Positions 23,803-31,559 of a stretch of DNA of 34,821 bases are shown in pieces; position 1 is the stretch's first letter; each line of letters starts with the position of its first letter. A program made the translations under genes and the position numbers. The notes under the pieces were generated by a model. It was not told the origin of the DNA. It did not search any database and saw only the letters and a program-made list of their open reading frames with translations. Source of the stretch: CAZRHR01 sp964599915 (lineage in GTDB: Bacteria > Bacteroidota > Bacteroidia > CAIKAF01); the NCBI GenBank assembly GCA_964599915.1, contig CAZRHR010000021.1:1-34821 (forward strand), read 5' to 3'.

Positions 23803-24324
23803 CTAAAATCCAAGTGTAGGAAGTGCTTTCAGGTATTGCATGGCTTGTGATAATTTATCTTGACCATGCAAGGGGACGAAAGGGATGCCAAAGGACCTTA
23901 AAACCTCTACCCACGCTACCCAAAGCCAATCTCTCCCCGTTGGGTGTTCCCGCAATGGATCCGGCTCCCATGGAAGATCCGGCGGACACAAGAACACAAC
24001 ATCAAAATGTATACTTCTCACTTTGTCCACGATGTCTTGAGGGACTTTGCCATACTTTATCCTTGACCAAAGCAAAAGATTCACCCATTCGGTATCGCAA
24101 ATAAGGATTTGAGTGGGATAGGCTTTTATCGCATTTTCCCATGCTTCAAATTGAAGTTCTGAAATGCTCGATAGCGATTCAAAATCATAGGTAGGACCAT
24201 ATTTTTCCAGGTAGGTTCTGGCCATTTCAGGGATCACTTTTCCTCCCAAATGTTCTGCTAATTGAAGACTAAGGGTCGTTTTTCCGGAAGACTCCGGACC
24301 CACAATGGCCATGCGCTTACCCAT
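23803..24324 (-). CDS. NadR-type ribosylnicotinamide kinase (P-loop ATPase)
   Basis: A 173-residue P-loop protein of the NadR kinase/AAA_28 type. Walker A is GPESSGKTT (9-17). EMARTYLEKYG (about 33-43) and ICDTEWVN (74-81) match the substrate and Walker B regions of NadR kinase domains, and DLPWEPDPLREHPTGRD is the family's lid region. It has only the kinase part; the NMN adenylyltransferase and DNA-binding domains of full NadR are absent. It overlaps the pnuC stop by 8 nt, so the pair probably imports nicotinamide riboside and traps it as NMN. A thiamine-related role is an alternative, since PnuC-like carriers can carry other vitamins. Confidence 0.85.
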   Translation of the reverse strand: MGKRMAIVGPESSGKTTLSLQLAEHLGGKVIPEMARTYLEKYGPTYDFESLSSISELQFEAWENAIKAYPTQILICDTEWVNLLLWSRIKYGKVPQDIVDKVRSIHFDVVFLCPPDLPWEPDPLREHPTGRDWLWVAWVEVLRSFGIPFVPLHGQDKLSQAMQYLKALPTLGF

Positions 24325-24898
24325 GCACTTCGGTTTTAGGTTTGGATGGATTTCTCCAAGACCAATAAGCGTAGCCGGCCAATAGGGTATATCCCAGGTA
24401 CAATAAACCTAAAATGGGCAATTGAAGGGTGATATAGATCCACGCCTGTAAAAGGTCAATGGCAATGAACAGCAACCATGCTTGGCGAATTTTGAAAATA
24501 ATCCATGCCGTTCCAAGGAAACTGTACCAAGTGGTCATTGCGTCTGCTAAAGGAAGGTTCCCGATATTCAGATGAGAAAGTAGGGCAAATGAACCCAATG
24601 CAGGTAGAGCGGTAAGTCCCATAAAAAGCAAAAGAAGCTTTGGAGAAATGGTTCTGGTTGTCTTACTTTTTTCATTTCCATGCCAGTGAATCCAACCCCA
24701 AATGGCCGTCAATCCATAAAAAACATGCAGGATGGCATCTTGAATAAGGTCTGTCTGTAAGCTTATAACCAGAAAAATAATTGAAGCTGCGAGTGCTACA
24801 GGCCATGCACTGATTTTATGTTGTGCTGCCAACCAAGTATAACCTAAGGAAAGGACGGTGGCCGGAATTTGCAGCCATTCAACCTCAAAAGCCTTCAT
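24317..24898 (-). CDS. pnuC: PnuC-family nicotinamide riboside transporter
   Basis: A 193-residue membrane protein with about seven helices. The pattern WLQIPATVLSLGYTWLAAQ, the central YGLTAIWGWIHW segment, and the later TAWIIFKIRQAWLLFIAIDL and LLYLGYTLLAGYAYWSW match PnuC carriers, which move vitamin precursors by facilitated diffusion and depend on a kinase to trap them. The kinase gene overlaps its stop. Its ATG is one nucleotide after the stop of the geranylgeranylglyceryl phosphate synthase gene, so all three are cotranscribed. The cargo is inferred from the NadR-type neighbour. Confidence 0.85.
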   Translation of the reverse strand: MKAFEVEWLQIPATVLSLGYTWLAAQHKISAWPVALAASIIFLVISLQTDLIQDAILHVFYGLTAIWGWIHWHGNEKSKTTRTISPKLLLLFMGLTALPALGSFALLSHLNIGNLPLADAMTTWYSFLGTAWIIFKIRQAWLLFIAIDLLQAWIYITLQLPILGLLYLGYTLLAGYAYWSWRNPSKPKTEVHG

Positions 24899-24899
24899 G

Positions 24900-25622
24900 T
24901 TAGGTCAGCGGCCAAGGTTCGGCCGTGGGATTTTGCTCTTCAAACAAGGTACCTACTACCACCAAATGAGCCCCGGCGTTCCAGGCCTGTTCCATATCTT
25001 CTTTTCGACGAATTCCTCCGCCTACAATTAGTGGTCCATTGTGCGCAGACCGAACGGCCTGTATCAGGCTGGCTGGGACTGGATGCGTGGCACCCGAACC
25101 TGCATCCAGAAAGCAAAGCGGAAATCCCATGAACTTAGCTGCCAAGGCAGTGGACGCGGCCAACTCCGGCTTGTCAGCAGGAAGTGGCATGGTTTGACTA
25201 ATGTAGTGGGCGGTGGTCATTTTTCCCCCATCCACCAATAAATACGCCGTTCCCAAAACTTCTAACCCGGATTGGGCCACCCGATAAGCCGTTTGGACTT
25301 GCTGGCCTATAATTAATTCTGCGTTTCGGCCGGAAAGCAACGACAAAAACAGTAAACCATCGGCCTCTGCCGACACCGCCATGCCGGGTCCGGGGAAAAG
25401 AACCACAGGTAAGTCACAAAGGTGTTTAATTTGCTGTATGGTTTTGGATACTTGGTCGGTGGCCAAATGCGATCCGCCTACCAAAATACATGCTGCACCC
25501 TGCGTTTTAAATTGTTCAATCTGCTGGGGAAGTGCCTCAAATAAAACCCTATCCGGATCTATTAAGGGCGCCCAAGCTCTTTGGAGTTGGGTGAAAAAAT
25601 GAATATCCGGACGAATCTTCAT
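24900..25622 (-). CDS. Geranylgeranylglyceryl phosphate synthase family protein
   Basis: A 240-residue TIM-barrel prenyltransferase of the GGGPS/PcrB family, which joins a polyprenyl diphosphate to glycerol-1-phosphate by an ether bond. Visible motifs are DPDR (about 22-25), VGGSHLATDQV (48-58), LFPGPGMAVS (75-84), CFLDAGSGATHPVP (about 168-181) and the phosphate-binding VGGGIRRKEDM (about 197-207). Such enzymes make archaeal-type lipids, but homologues are known in Bacteroidota, where the product is not well defined. It leads an operon with pnuC and a NadR-type kinase. It is divergent from the WD40-like gene. The chain length of its prenyl donor cannot be predicted here. Confidence 0.9.
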   Translation of the reverse strand: MKIRPDIHFFTQLQRAWAPLIDPDRVLFEALPQQIEQFKTQGAACILVGGSHLATDQVSKTIQQIKHLCDLPVVLFPGPGMAVSAEADGLLFLSLLSGRNAELIIGQQVQTAYRVAQSGLEVLGTAYLLVDGGKMTTAHYISQTMPLPADKPELAASTALAAKFMGFPLCFLDAGSGATHPVPASLIQAVRSAHNGPLIVGGGIRRKEDMEQAWNAGAHLVVVGTLFEEQNPTAEPWPLT

Positions 25623-25721
25623 ACCGCAAATGTAATGGTTAATCTGAAATCCTGATGTTTTAATGCAAGGAGGAAGCAGTGGAAATCACATCCATTCTTT
25701 TTTTATCCCGTAAACCTTAAG

Positions 25722-25729
25722 TACTTTTG
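25722..25729 (+). promoter_or_regulatory. Promoter -7 box (TACTTTTG) for the WD40-like gene
   Basis: A perfect TAnnTTTG element ends 4 nt before the ATG at 25734, which would put the transcription start at or next to the start codon. No clear -33 box is seen. Confidence 0.5.
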
Positions 25730-25733
25730 AAGC

Positions 25734-27245
25734 ATGAGGGTTTGGGGTTACTTTTTGTTGGTTTCTATTCTTGGATTTACTGCCATTCATGCGCAACCCA
25801 ACGGTTGGGTGAAACGGATGGAATGGACGGGATTGCCCGGTGGTGTAGAATCCATTACCCCTTTTGCCGGGTTTCAGCAGGTTTTAATCACGGACGGCAG
25901 AGGTACTATTTATATAATGACGGTGCCGGACCTAAAGGAAGTCGCCAGATTTTCAGCGCATCAGGGTACCGTAAACATGATATATATCGCGCCTGATGAA
26001 AAGTCCATTTTAACCGCCGGAGATGACGGTTACGTAAAATGGTGGTCTTTGCCCCAAGGTATTTTACTTGAATCCTACAAAGCGAAATTTAATCGCGTGG
26101 CTTTCGCCTTGCCTGCAGGCTTTCCCCAAGGTATTGTCTATGGAGGATACCAAAGTGGTCGTTCCACTTTTGGAGAAGGAGTACATTACATGACCGCAGG
26201 AAAAGACGGGAAAAATGGTAGCTCCGTTTGGCTAAGGCCTTCCAGGTATTATAATGGTACATCGTATGGCGTGACAGATGGCACTTTCTCTGCCAATAAA
26301 AGGTTTATTCTTTATGGAGATGGGTTTTCGGTTTTTGCACTCGATGCCCAAACCCTTAAGCGCACCGATTCTATTCCTGTGCGTCGGGTTGTTAATAATT
26401 TAACCCAATGGGACCAATACCTGTATGTATGGGCAGAAGGATTATTGGTGTATTATAAAGTACAACCCCAGACCAAGTTAAACGCTACTTTAATGGGCAG
26501 CGTTTCCGTTTTCCCTGGCCATCCCGATGATGCGAGCTATTCCCGTATTGCTGCGTCCGGTGGTAAATGGATTGCCACGGGAAATGCCTATGGCGATGTA
26601 TTTTTGTTGGATGCTACAAGCCCGAAAATCCTGTATTCATGGAAAGGCCATGAAGGTCGGATTCCGGGTTTGGCCATTTGGCCCAAGGATTCTTTACTCA
26701 TGACCGGAGGAAGTGATGGAACGGTTGCGGTTTGGGGGCCGCCTCTGATCCCGCCTGCACCGCCAGTCAAAGACAGTGTGGTGGCATTAGAAAAACCACC
26801 TTCAATTCCTCCGACACCTCCGGTTGTTCGCCCCAAGGAGGTTCCAGCAAACACTTCTCCTGAGCTTGTTCAGGTGAGCGCGTTGGACGCCCTTCCGCCG
26901 CAAGTGCTGGGCAGAAATGCCTATGTACAAAAAAGGATGAGCATCCCTGCAGGGGTTTGGACCTTGTCCATCTGGGACCGACAAACCGTGGATGGCGATA
27001 CGGTAAGTATTTGGTTGAACCATGTTCCTTTTCTGAAAGAACATGGACTTACACGTGCTAAGCAAACCTTTTCTTTGCCCTTGCAACCCGGAAATTATTT
27101 TTTGGTGCTGCATGCCCATAACCTCGGAAGTAAGCCTCCAAATACTGCCGGACTTCGGCTGGAGCTGGGCGAATTAAGTTATGAAATGGACCTGAGCAGC
27201 GATTTGAAAAGATCGGCTACGCTTCAGTTAACTGTAGTTCCATAG
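25734..27245 (+). CDS. Secreted WD40-like propeller protein
   Basis: A 503-residue exported protein. A signal peptide (about 1-20, ending AIHA) precedes WD40-like blades (about 30-345), for example AHQGTVNMIYIAPDEKSILT with GDDGYVKWWSL, and WKGHEGRIPGLAIWP with GGSDGTVAVWG. A proline-rich linker (about 345-385, with IPPAPP and IPPTPP) follows. A final beta-rich domain (about 385-503, with WDRQTVDGDTVSIWLN and YFLVLHAHNLGSKPPNTAGL) resembles a module I have seen at the ends of other Bacteroidota secreted proteins. It may be a periplasmic or surface binding scaffold. It has no clear partner, being divergent from the ether-lipid operon. Confidence 0.8.
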   Translation: MRVWGYFLLVSILGFTAIHAQPNGWVKRMEWTGLPGGVESITPFAGFQQVLITDGRGTIYIMTVPDLKEVARFSAHQGTVNMIYIAPDEKSILTAGDDGYVKWWSLPQGILLESYKAKFNRVAFALPAGFPQGIVYGGYQSGRSTFGEGVHYMTAGKDGKNGSSVWLRPSRYYNGTSYGVTDGTFSANKRFILYGDGFSVFALDAQTLKRTDSIPVRRVVNNLTQWDQYLYVWAEGLLVYYKVQPQTKLNATLMGSVSVFPGHPDDASYSRIAASGGKWIATGNAYGDVFLLDATSPKILYSWKGHEGRIPGLAIWPKDSLLMTGGSDGTVAVWGPPLIPPAPPVKDSVVALEKPPSIPPTPPVVRPKEVPANTSPELVQVSALDALPPQVLGRNAYVQKRMSIPAGVWTLSIWDRQTVDGDTVSIWLNHVPFLKEHGLTRAKQTFSLPLQPGNYFLVLHAHNLGSKPPNTAGLRLELGELSYEMDLSSDLKRSATLQLTVVP

Positions 27246-27266
27246 CCCAAATGGTGTATTGTTTAC

Positions 27267-27295
27267 TTGGCTTTAGGGGGGATTCCCTACCTTTG
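27267..27295 (+). promoter_or_regulatory. Promoter of the CBS-led operon
   Basis: -33-type TTG (27267-27269), an 18-nt spacer, then a perfect -7 box TACCTTTG (27288-27295), 20 nt before the CBS ATG. This is one of the best promoter matches in the window. Confidence 0.65.
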
Positions 27296-27315
27296 TCTCT
27301 CAATTTTAGATTTAC

Positions 27316-28680
27316 ATGTGGTATAACACGATTCTAGAAACCATCGGGAACACGCCCATGGTTCGTCTGCATAAAATGCTTCCCAATTCGCCGGCCACCA
27401 TTTTAGCTAAGGTGGAAACCTTTAACCCGGGCAATTCCATCAAAGACCGGATGGCTTTGAAAATGATTGAGGATGCTGAAAAAGCTGGAATTTTGAAGCC
27501 CGGTGCCACCATCATCGAAGGGACTTCCGGAAATACCGGCATGGGCCTTGCGATTGCCGCCGTGGTCAAAGGGTATAAGTGTATTTTTACTACTACAGAT
27601 AAGCAATCCAAAGAGAAAGTGGACGCCCTTCGCGCGCTTGGCGCCGAGGTAGTGGTTTGTCCCACCAACGTAGAACCCGAGGATCCGCGTTCCTATTACT
27701 CTGTTTCTTCAAGATTAGAAAAGGAAATTCCAAACGCTTGGAAACCCAACCAATACGATAACCTTTCTAACCTTCAGGCCCATTACGAATCTACCGGTCC
27801 GGAAATCTGGGAACAAACCGAAGGGAAAATTACCCATTTGGTAGTGGGTGTGGGTACCGGCGGTACCATTTCCGGTACGGCCCGTTATTTAAAAGAGAAG
27901 AATCCCAACATCCAAGTTTGGGGGATCGATACGTATGGTTCTGTTTTTAAAAAATACCACGAAACCGGCGAATTCGACAAAAATGAAATTTATCCATACA
28001 TCACGGAAGGTATTGGTGAAGACTTTTTACCCAAGTGTGTAGATTTTAGTGTCATTGACCATTTTGAAAAAGTGACGGATGAACAAGCCGCCATTTTTAC
28101 CCGAGACATTGCACGTAAAGAAGGTATTTTTGTAGGAAACTCTGCGGGCGCTGCCATGGCAGGATTGGTGCAAATGCAAGACCGATTAAAAGCCGGAGAC
28201 GTGGTTGTGGTGATTTTTCATGACCATGGCACCCGTTATCTCGGAAAAATGTTCAATGATGAGTGGATGCGCGACCGGGGCTTTTTGAAAAAGGAACGCA
28301 GTAAAGTAGGTGACCTTCTTCAGTCAGGCCAATTGGCGAAAGCCATTACGGTGGAAGTGTCAGATACGGTGGAAACGGTTTTCAACATGATGTCTGAAAA
28401 AGGAATTTCTCAGCTGCCTGTACTCGAAGGAAACCAAGTGGTTGGCGCCATTACCGATGTACATTTGTATGCCGCATTGGTCCGAAATCCCGAACTCAAA
28501 TCTGCCCATATTCAGCATATCATGGAGAAGCCATTCCCCATGGTAGATGCCGGTTTGGAAATTGAAAAAGTGTCCGGAATGCTAACCCGAGACAATACAG
28601 CGGTGCTTACGCGGGATGCCATTGGCAATGTGTTTATCATTACCCGTCAGGATATTTTATCCTCATTGCTCTGTTCTTGA
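27316..28680 (+). CDS. Cystathionine beta-synthase with CBS domain pair
   Basis: A 454-residue PLP enzyme. The catalytic core (1-330) has the PLP lysine Lys43 (FNPGNSIKDR), the TSGNTG loop (70-75) and the GVGTGGTISG phosphate loop (about 179-188). Two CBS domains (about 335-395 and 400-454) follow, with SEKGISQLPVLEG and GAITDVHLY. This layout is that of cystathionine beta-synthase, which condenses homocysteine with serine; a cysteine synthase with CBS domains is the alternative. There is no heme domain at the N-terminus. The CBS pair may sense an adenosyl ligand. It has its own promoter and is followed after 3 nt by the cobalamin-binding-like gene. Confidence 0.92.
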   Translation: MWYNTILETIGNTPMVRLHKMLPNSPATILAKVETFNPGNSIKDRMALKMIEDAEKAGILKPGATIIEGTSGNTGMGLAIAAVVKGYKCIFTTTDKQSKEKVDALRALGAEVVVCPTNVEPEDPRSYYSVSSRLEKEIPNAWKPNQYDNLSNLQAHYESTGPEIWEQTEGKITHLVVGVGTGGTISGTARYLKEKNPNIQVWGIDTYGSVFKKYHETGEFDKNEIYPYITEGIGEDFLPKCVDFSVIDHFEKVTDEQAAIFTRDIARKEGIFVGNSAGAAMAGLVQMQDRLKAGDVVVVIFHDHGTRYLGKMFNDEWMRDRGFLKKERSKVGDLLQSGQLAKAITVEVSDTVETVFNMMSEKGISQLPVLEGNQVVGAITDVHLYAALVRNPELKSAHIQHIMEKPFPMVDAGLEIEKVSGMLTRDNTAVLTRDAIGNVFIITRQDILSSLLCS

Positions 28681-28683
28681 GAC

Positions 28684-29472
28684 ATGCAGGTGCGGGATGC
28701 CACCGGATATGATTTCTCCTTGAAGCGCACTCCTGCGCGAATCGTTTCTTTGGTGCCCTCTCAAACGGAGTTTTTAGCCGATTTGGGGTTGGCTGATCAA
28801 CTGGTGGGCATTACCCGATTTTGTATTCATCCGAAGAGCGTTTTTACCCGAACCACTAAGGTGGGCGGCACCAAACAGCCTCATATTGAAAAAATCAAGG
28901 CTTTGGCGCCCGACCTGATTGTGGCCAATAAAGAGGAAAATGAAAAGGAAGTGGTAGAGGCGTTGAGGACTTTTTGTCCGGTATGGGTGAGCGATGTCCG
29001 GAGTCTGGAACAATCGTTGGACATGATGCAATCACTTGGGGATATTTTGGAAAAAGGAAAAGAGGCCCAAAGGTGGGTGCAACAGGTTGCCGAAGGTTTT
29101 GAATCCCTTGTTCCTATGTCTCGCCCTTTTCGGGTGGTCTACCTAATTTGGCGAAATCCTTTTATGGCGGTGTCCGGCGATACCTTTATTGGCGACATGC
29201 TTCAACGGCTTGGGCTCATTAATGTTTTGGCTCATGCAAGTGAACGATATCCCGTACTGACCCTTGAAGACTTGAGGGTTTTGGAGCCCGATCTTATTTT
29301 ATTAAGCTCAGAACCTTATCCCTTTCGTATGACGCACGGCGAGGAGTTACAGCAAGTTTGTCCTCGTGCGAAAGTCATGACTGTAGATGGAGAAATGTTT
29401 AGCTGGTATGGGTCCAGACTTGTTCAATCCGTTCCTTACTTTCAAACCTTATTATCTACATGGCAAAGTTGA
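28684..29472 (+). CDS. Helical-backbone metal receptor (BtuF-like), no signal peptide
   Basis: A 262-residue protein of the TroA/periplasmic-binding-2 fold that binds cobalamin, heme or siderophores. Visible are RIVSLVPSQTEFLADLGLAD (about 19-38), the GITRFCIHP segment, KIKALAPDLIVANKEEN, WRNPFMAVSGDTF and the C-terminal VLTLEDLRVLEPDLILLS. Unlike true periplasmic receptors it begins directly at the fold (MQVRDATGYD) with no signal peptide or lipobox, so it is predicted cytosolic. The ATG follows the CBS stop by 3 nt, and its end overlaps the lptE start by 13 nt. A cytosolic corrinoid-handling role is possible, but no other cobalamin gene is nearby. Confidence 0.8.
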   Translation: MQVRDATGYDFSLKRTPARIVSLVPSQTEFLADLGLADQLVGITRFCIHPKSVFTRTTKVGGTKQPHIEKIKALAPDLIVANKEENEKEVVEALRTFCPVWVSDVRSLEQSLDMMQSLGDILEKGKEAQRWVQQVAEGFESLVPMSRPFRVVYLIWRNPFMAVSGDTFIGDMLQRLGLINVLAHASERYPVLTLEDLRVLEPDLILLSSEPYPFRMTHGEELQQVCPRAKVMTVDGEMFSWYGSRLVQSVPYFQTLLSTWQS

Positions 29473-29972
29473 ATAGGTTTATTTTCGCCGTGTGGCTGGT
29501 GTGGCTTGGGGTTTTACAAACGGGCTGCAAAGTGAGTTTATCGGGCATTGCTATTCCGGAGGCCGCCAGTTCTGTGTCAGTAGAATTATTCGATAATGGC
29601 GCCGCACTTACCAATCCCGCCTTTCCTCAACAGTTCACCGAAGCCCTGCGGGATAAGTTTTTGCGTGAAACCCGACTGCGGGTTATGCCTATGGGTGGCG
29701 ATTTGGGTTTTACCGGTCGCATTACAGGATATGCCATTGTTCCTGTGGCGGTGGGAGGAAATGAAACAGCTGCACTCACCCGGCTCACGGTCACCATTTC
29801 TGTAGAATATACCAACACGTTGCAGCCAGAAAAAAACTTTACCAAAACCTTTAGCCGTTTTGCTGATTTCGATAGTACACAGCCCTTATCTGCGGTGGAA
29901 TCGGGACTATTGGATGATATTTCTAGACAGTTGGTACAAGATATTTTTAACCAGGCTTTTCTCGACTGGTGA
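29460..29972 (+). CDS. lptE: LPS-assembly lipoprotein LptE (Bacteroidota type)
   Basis: A 170-residue outer-membrane lipoprotein. The signal ends in LQTGC with lipidated Cys23. The body matches the Bacteroidota LptE pattern: SGIAIPEAASSVSVELFDN, QFTEALRDKFLRETRLRV, the GDLGFTGRITGYAI segment, and FSRFADFDS near the end with DIFNQAFLDW as C-terminus. LptE plugs the LptD barrel and helps deliver lipopolysaccharide to the cell surface. It overlaps the preceding gene by 13 nt and is followed by a small gene and secG, an order I know from other Bacteroidota genomes. The call is firm by pattern. Confidence 0.88.
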   Translation: MAKLNRFIFAVWLVWLGVLQTGCKVSLSGIAIPEAASSVSVELFDNGAALTNPAFPQQFTEALRDKFLRETRLRVMPMGGDLGFTGRITGYAIVPVAVGGNETAALTRLTVTISVEYTNTLQPEKNFTKTFSRFADFDSTQPLSAVESGLLDDISRQLVQDIFNQAFLDW

Positions 29973-29982
29973 CCTTTTTCAT

Positions 29983-29990
29983 TATTTTTG
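29983..29990 (+). promoter_or_regulatory. Promoter -7 box (TATTTTTG) before the small helical gene
   Basis: A perfect TAnnTTTG element 25 nt upstream of the ATG at 30016, suggesting an internal promoter that lets the next genes, including secG, be expressed apart from lptE. Confidence 0.45.
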
Positions 29991-30015
29991 CATCCCTTCC
30001 GTCCAAGCATTCACT

Positions 30016-30417
30016 ATGAACTACGTCTTAGAAGAAACATTTACTTTACAATCTAACAGGCAGGTTGCATTAACTTTCCTGGAATGGTTGGATTTATGTG
30101 TGTCGGACAAGATTCAAAGTTTTATCAAGAACCTTGAGCAAGAGGGATTGTTAGATGCCTTCATTCAACAAGAGCCTCGAATTAAATTATCCAAAACGGA
30201 AACTTCTGTTGTAGAAAGTATTTCGTCTAAAGAAGAGGAGAATGTAGAGAAAATTCCTGCCTTGGTTTCTGAAACTTTGGCCCACGTGTACCGGGAACAG
30301 AAAAAATTTCATTTAGCCATCCAAACCTATCAGGCCCTTCGCTTGCATAATCCGGATAAAAAGGCTTATTTTGCAAAGCTTATTCGGGAAGTCGAAAAAG
30401 AGAAAGAAAAAATTTAA
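30016..30417 (+). CDS. Small helical (TPR-like) protein between lptE and secG
   Basis: A 133-residue acidic helical protein. The C-terminal part, SETLAHVYREQKKFHLAIQT followed by YQALRLHNPDKKAYFAKLI, has the form of one tetratricopeptide repeat plus a capping helix. The middle is Ser/Glu/Lys-rich and probably disordered. I choose the ATG at 30016, downstream of a -7 promoter box; the open frame extends back to 29860, but that part overlaps lptE in another frame and looks like shadow sequence. It precedes secG by 12 nt. The function is unknown; its conserved place in Bacteroidota suggests an envelope or secretion link. Confidence 0.75.
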   Translation: MNYVLEETFTLQSNRQVALTFLEWLDLCVSDKIQSFIKNLEQEGLLDAFIQQEPRIKLSKTETSVVESISSKEEENVEKIPALVSETLAHVYREQKKFHLAIQTYQALRLHNPDKKAYFAKLIREVEKEKEKI

Positions 30418-30429
30418 AGTACAGCAATC

Positions 30430-30705
30430 ATGCAGATTCTTTTGATTATCGCCATTATGGCCGTTTCCATCCTACTGGTGTTGTCCATTCTTATTCAAAA
30501 CGCCAAAGGTGGCGGTATTGCATCTAACGTTGGTGTATCTAACCAGCTGTTTGGTGCCAAGCGCGAAACTGAAGTGGTAGAAAAAGCCACATGGTATTTG
30601 GTGGCTACACTAGCCATTTTGTGTATCCTTTCCGGATTCTTTTATCAGGTAACCCCGGAGAATCCTTATTCCAATTATACGCCTATTGAGGAAAGAGGTG
30701 AATAA
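30430..30705 (+). CDS. secG: Preprotein translocase subunit SecG
   Basis: A 91-residue protein with two membrane helices (about 2-21 and 54-74) separated by a glycine-rich cytosolic loop with IQNAKGGGIASN and NQLFGAKRETEVVEKAT, the SecG signature. It is the accessory subunit of the SecYEG channel. The tail after the second helix (QVTPENPYSNYTPIEERGE) is longer than in E. coli-type minimal forms but usual in this phylum. It follows the small helical gene by 12 nt and is ended by a terminator. Confidence 0.93.
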   Translation: MQILLIIAIMAVSILLVLSILIQNAKGGGIASNVGVSNQLFGAKRETEVVEKATWYLVATLAILCILSGFFYQVTPENPYSNYTPIEERGE

Positions 30706-30723
30706 TAGGGAAATGAAAATTTT

Positions 30724-30751
30724 AAAAAGGAGGCTTCATGCCTCTTTTTTT
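30724..30751 (+). terminator. Rho-independent terminator after secG
   Basis: GAGGC-ttcat-GCCTC preceded by an A-run that pairs with a run of T downstream, about 20 nt past the secG stop. Confidence 0.85.
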
Positions 30752-30767
30752 GTTTAAGGGTATTCCT

Positions 30768-30796
30768 TTGATATTCACGTTTATTCTCTACTTTTG
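30768..30796 (+). promoter_or_regulatory. Promoter of the lipoprotein gene
   Basis: TTG (30768-30770), an 18-nt spacer, and a perfect -7 box TACTTTTG (30789-30796). The box covers an in-frame TTG at 30794, which therefore cannot be the start; the ATG at 30812 is used. Confidence 0.65.
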
Positions 30797-30811
30797 ACAA
30801 AATTTATTGCT

Positions 30812-31417
30812 ATGATTTCTGTGAAAAAAACAGGGCCAATGCTTGGCTTAATGTGTTTATTGTTTGGAGCTGCCGCTTTTTATGGTTGTAGTGGGAAGTC
30901 CCAAACAGAGGCTTCTGAAAAGGCTGCTTCTCCCACACGTGAGCATGTGTACAATGGTTTGTACAGCGTACAAATTCCAGAATACATGACTGCTACGACC
31001 GAATTAAACGGTGAGGCCGGCACCCAATTTATGAATGCGTCTCGTGAAGCCTATATGATCATCATAGATGAACCAAAAGATGAGTTTGTCGCGGCTTTTA
31101 AAGAGGTAGGGGAATACGTGGAAGAAGAATCGGTGCTTTCCAATTATGCGGTAGTTCAGCGAGGATCTTTCGATGGTGTGATTTCAAAACCTACTCGCAA
31201 TACCGACATTTCCTATACCACATCCAACGGGTTGTCTATTGGCCAATCTATTTTGGAAGGTCCTTCTGTAGATATTCCTTATGACATCCATTACCACTTT
31301 GCCTATATCGAAGGAAAATCTAGCCTGTATTTCGTGGTTTGTTGGACGTTGATGGATAAAGTTGGTGAAAATGCACCTGATTTTGAGAACATTATTGCCT
31401 CCTTCAAGGAATTATAA
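30812..31417 (+). CDS. Putative lipoprotein of unknown function
   Basis: A 201-residue exported protein. The N-terminus (MISVKKTGPMLGLMCLLFGA) is a signal peptide and the sequence AFYGCSG gives a lipidated Cys26 candidate, although the lipobox is weak. After a short flexible linker rich in Ser, Glu and Ala, the globular part (about 42-201) has a pattern of beta strands such as NGLYSVQIPEYM and REAYMIIIDEP and ends with APDFENIIASFKEL, reminiscent of small PsbP-like or DUF1795-like stress folds, though I cannot assign it. The start is ATG at 30812 because a promoter box overlaps the earlier TTG. It is a monocistronic gene with its own terminator. Confidence 0.75.
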   Translation: MISVKKTGPMLGLMCLLFGAAAFYGCSGKSQTEASEKAASPTREHVYNGLYSVQIPEYMTATTELNGEAGTQFMNASREAYMIIIDEPKDEFVAAFKEVGEYVEEESVLSNYAVVQRGSFDGVISKPTRNTDISYTTSNGLSIGQSILEGPSVDIPYDIHYHFAYIEGKSSLYFVVCWTLMDKVGENAPDFENIIASFKEL

Positions 31418-31438
31418 CTTTAATTTTTCATCAAAGCA

Positions 31439-31472
31439 CAGCCTTCCATACAATTGGAAGGCTGTTTTTTTT
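31439..31472 (+). terminator. Rho-independent terminator after the lipoprotein gene
   Basis: A perfect 10-bp stem CAGCCTTCCA/TGGAAGGCTG with a 6-nt loop, followed by eight T. Confidence 0.95.
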
Positions 31473-31559
31473 GGTATCCGTGAGGTTGGGTTTTTACAAA
31501 CCCTTGGATGTTTTAAAAATATATTTTACATTGTTTATCCATGATATAAATGGTAAAAG

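Noticed and set aside
29860..30015. Upstream extension of the small helical gene
   Set aside because: This part overlaps lptE in another frame, and a perfect -7 promoter box lies between it and the ATG at 30016.
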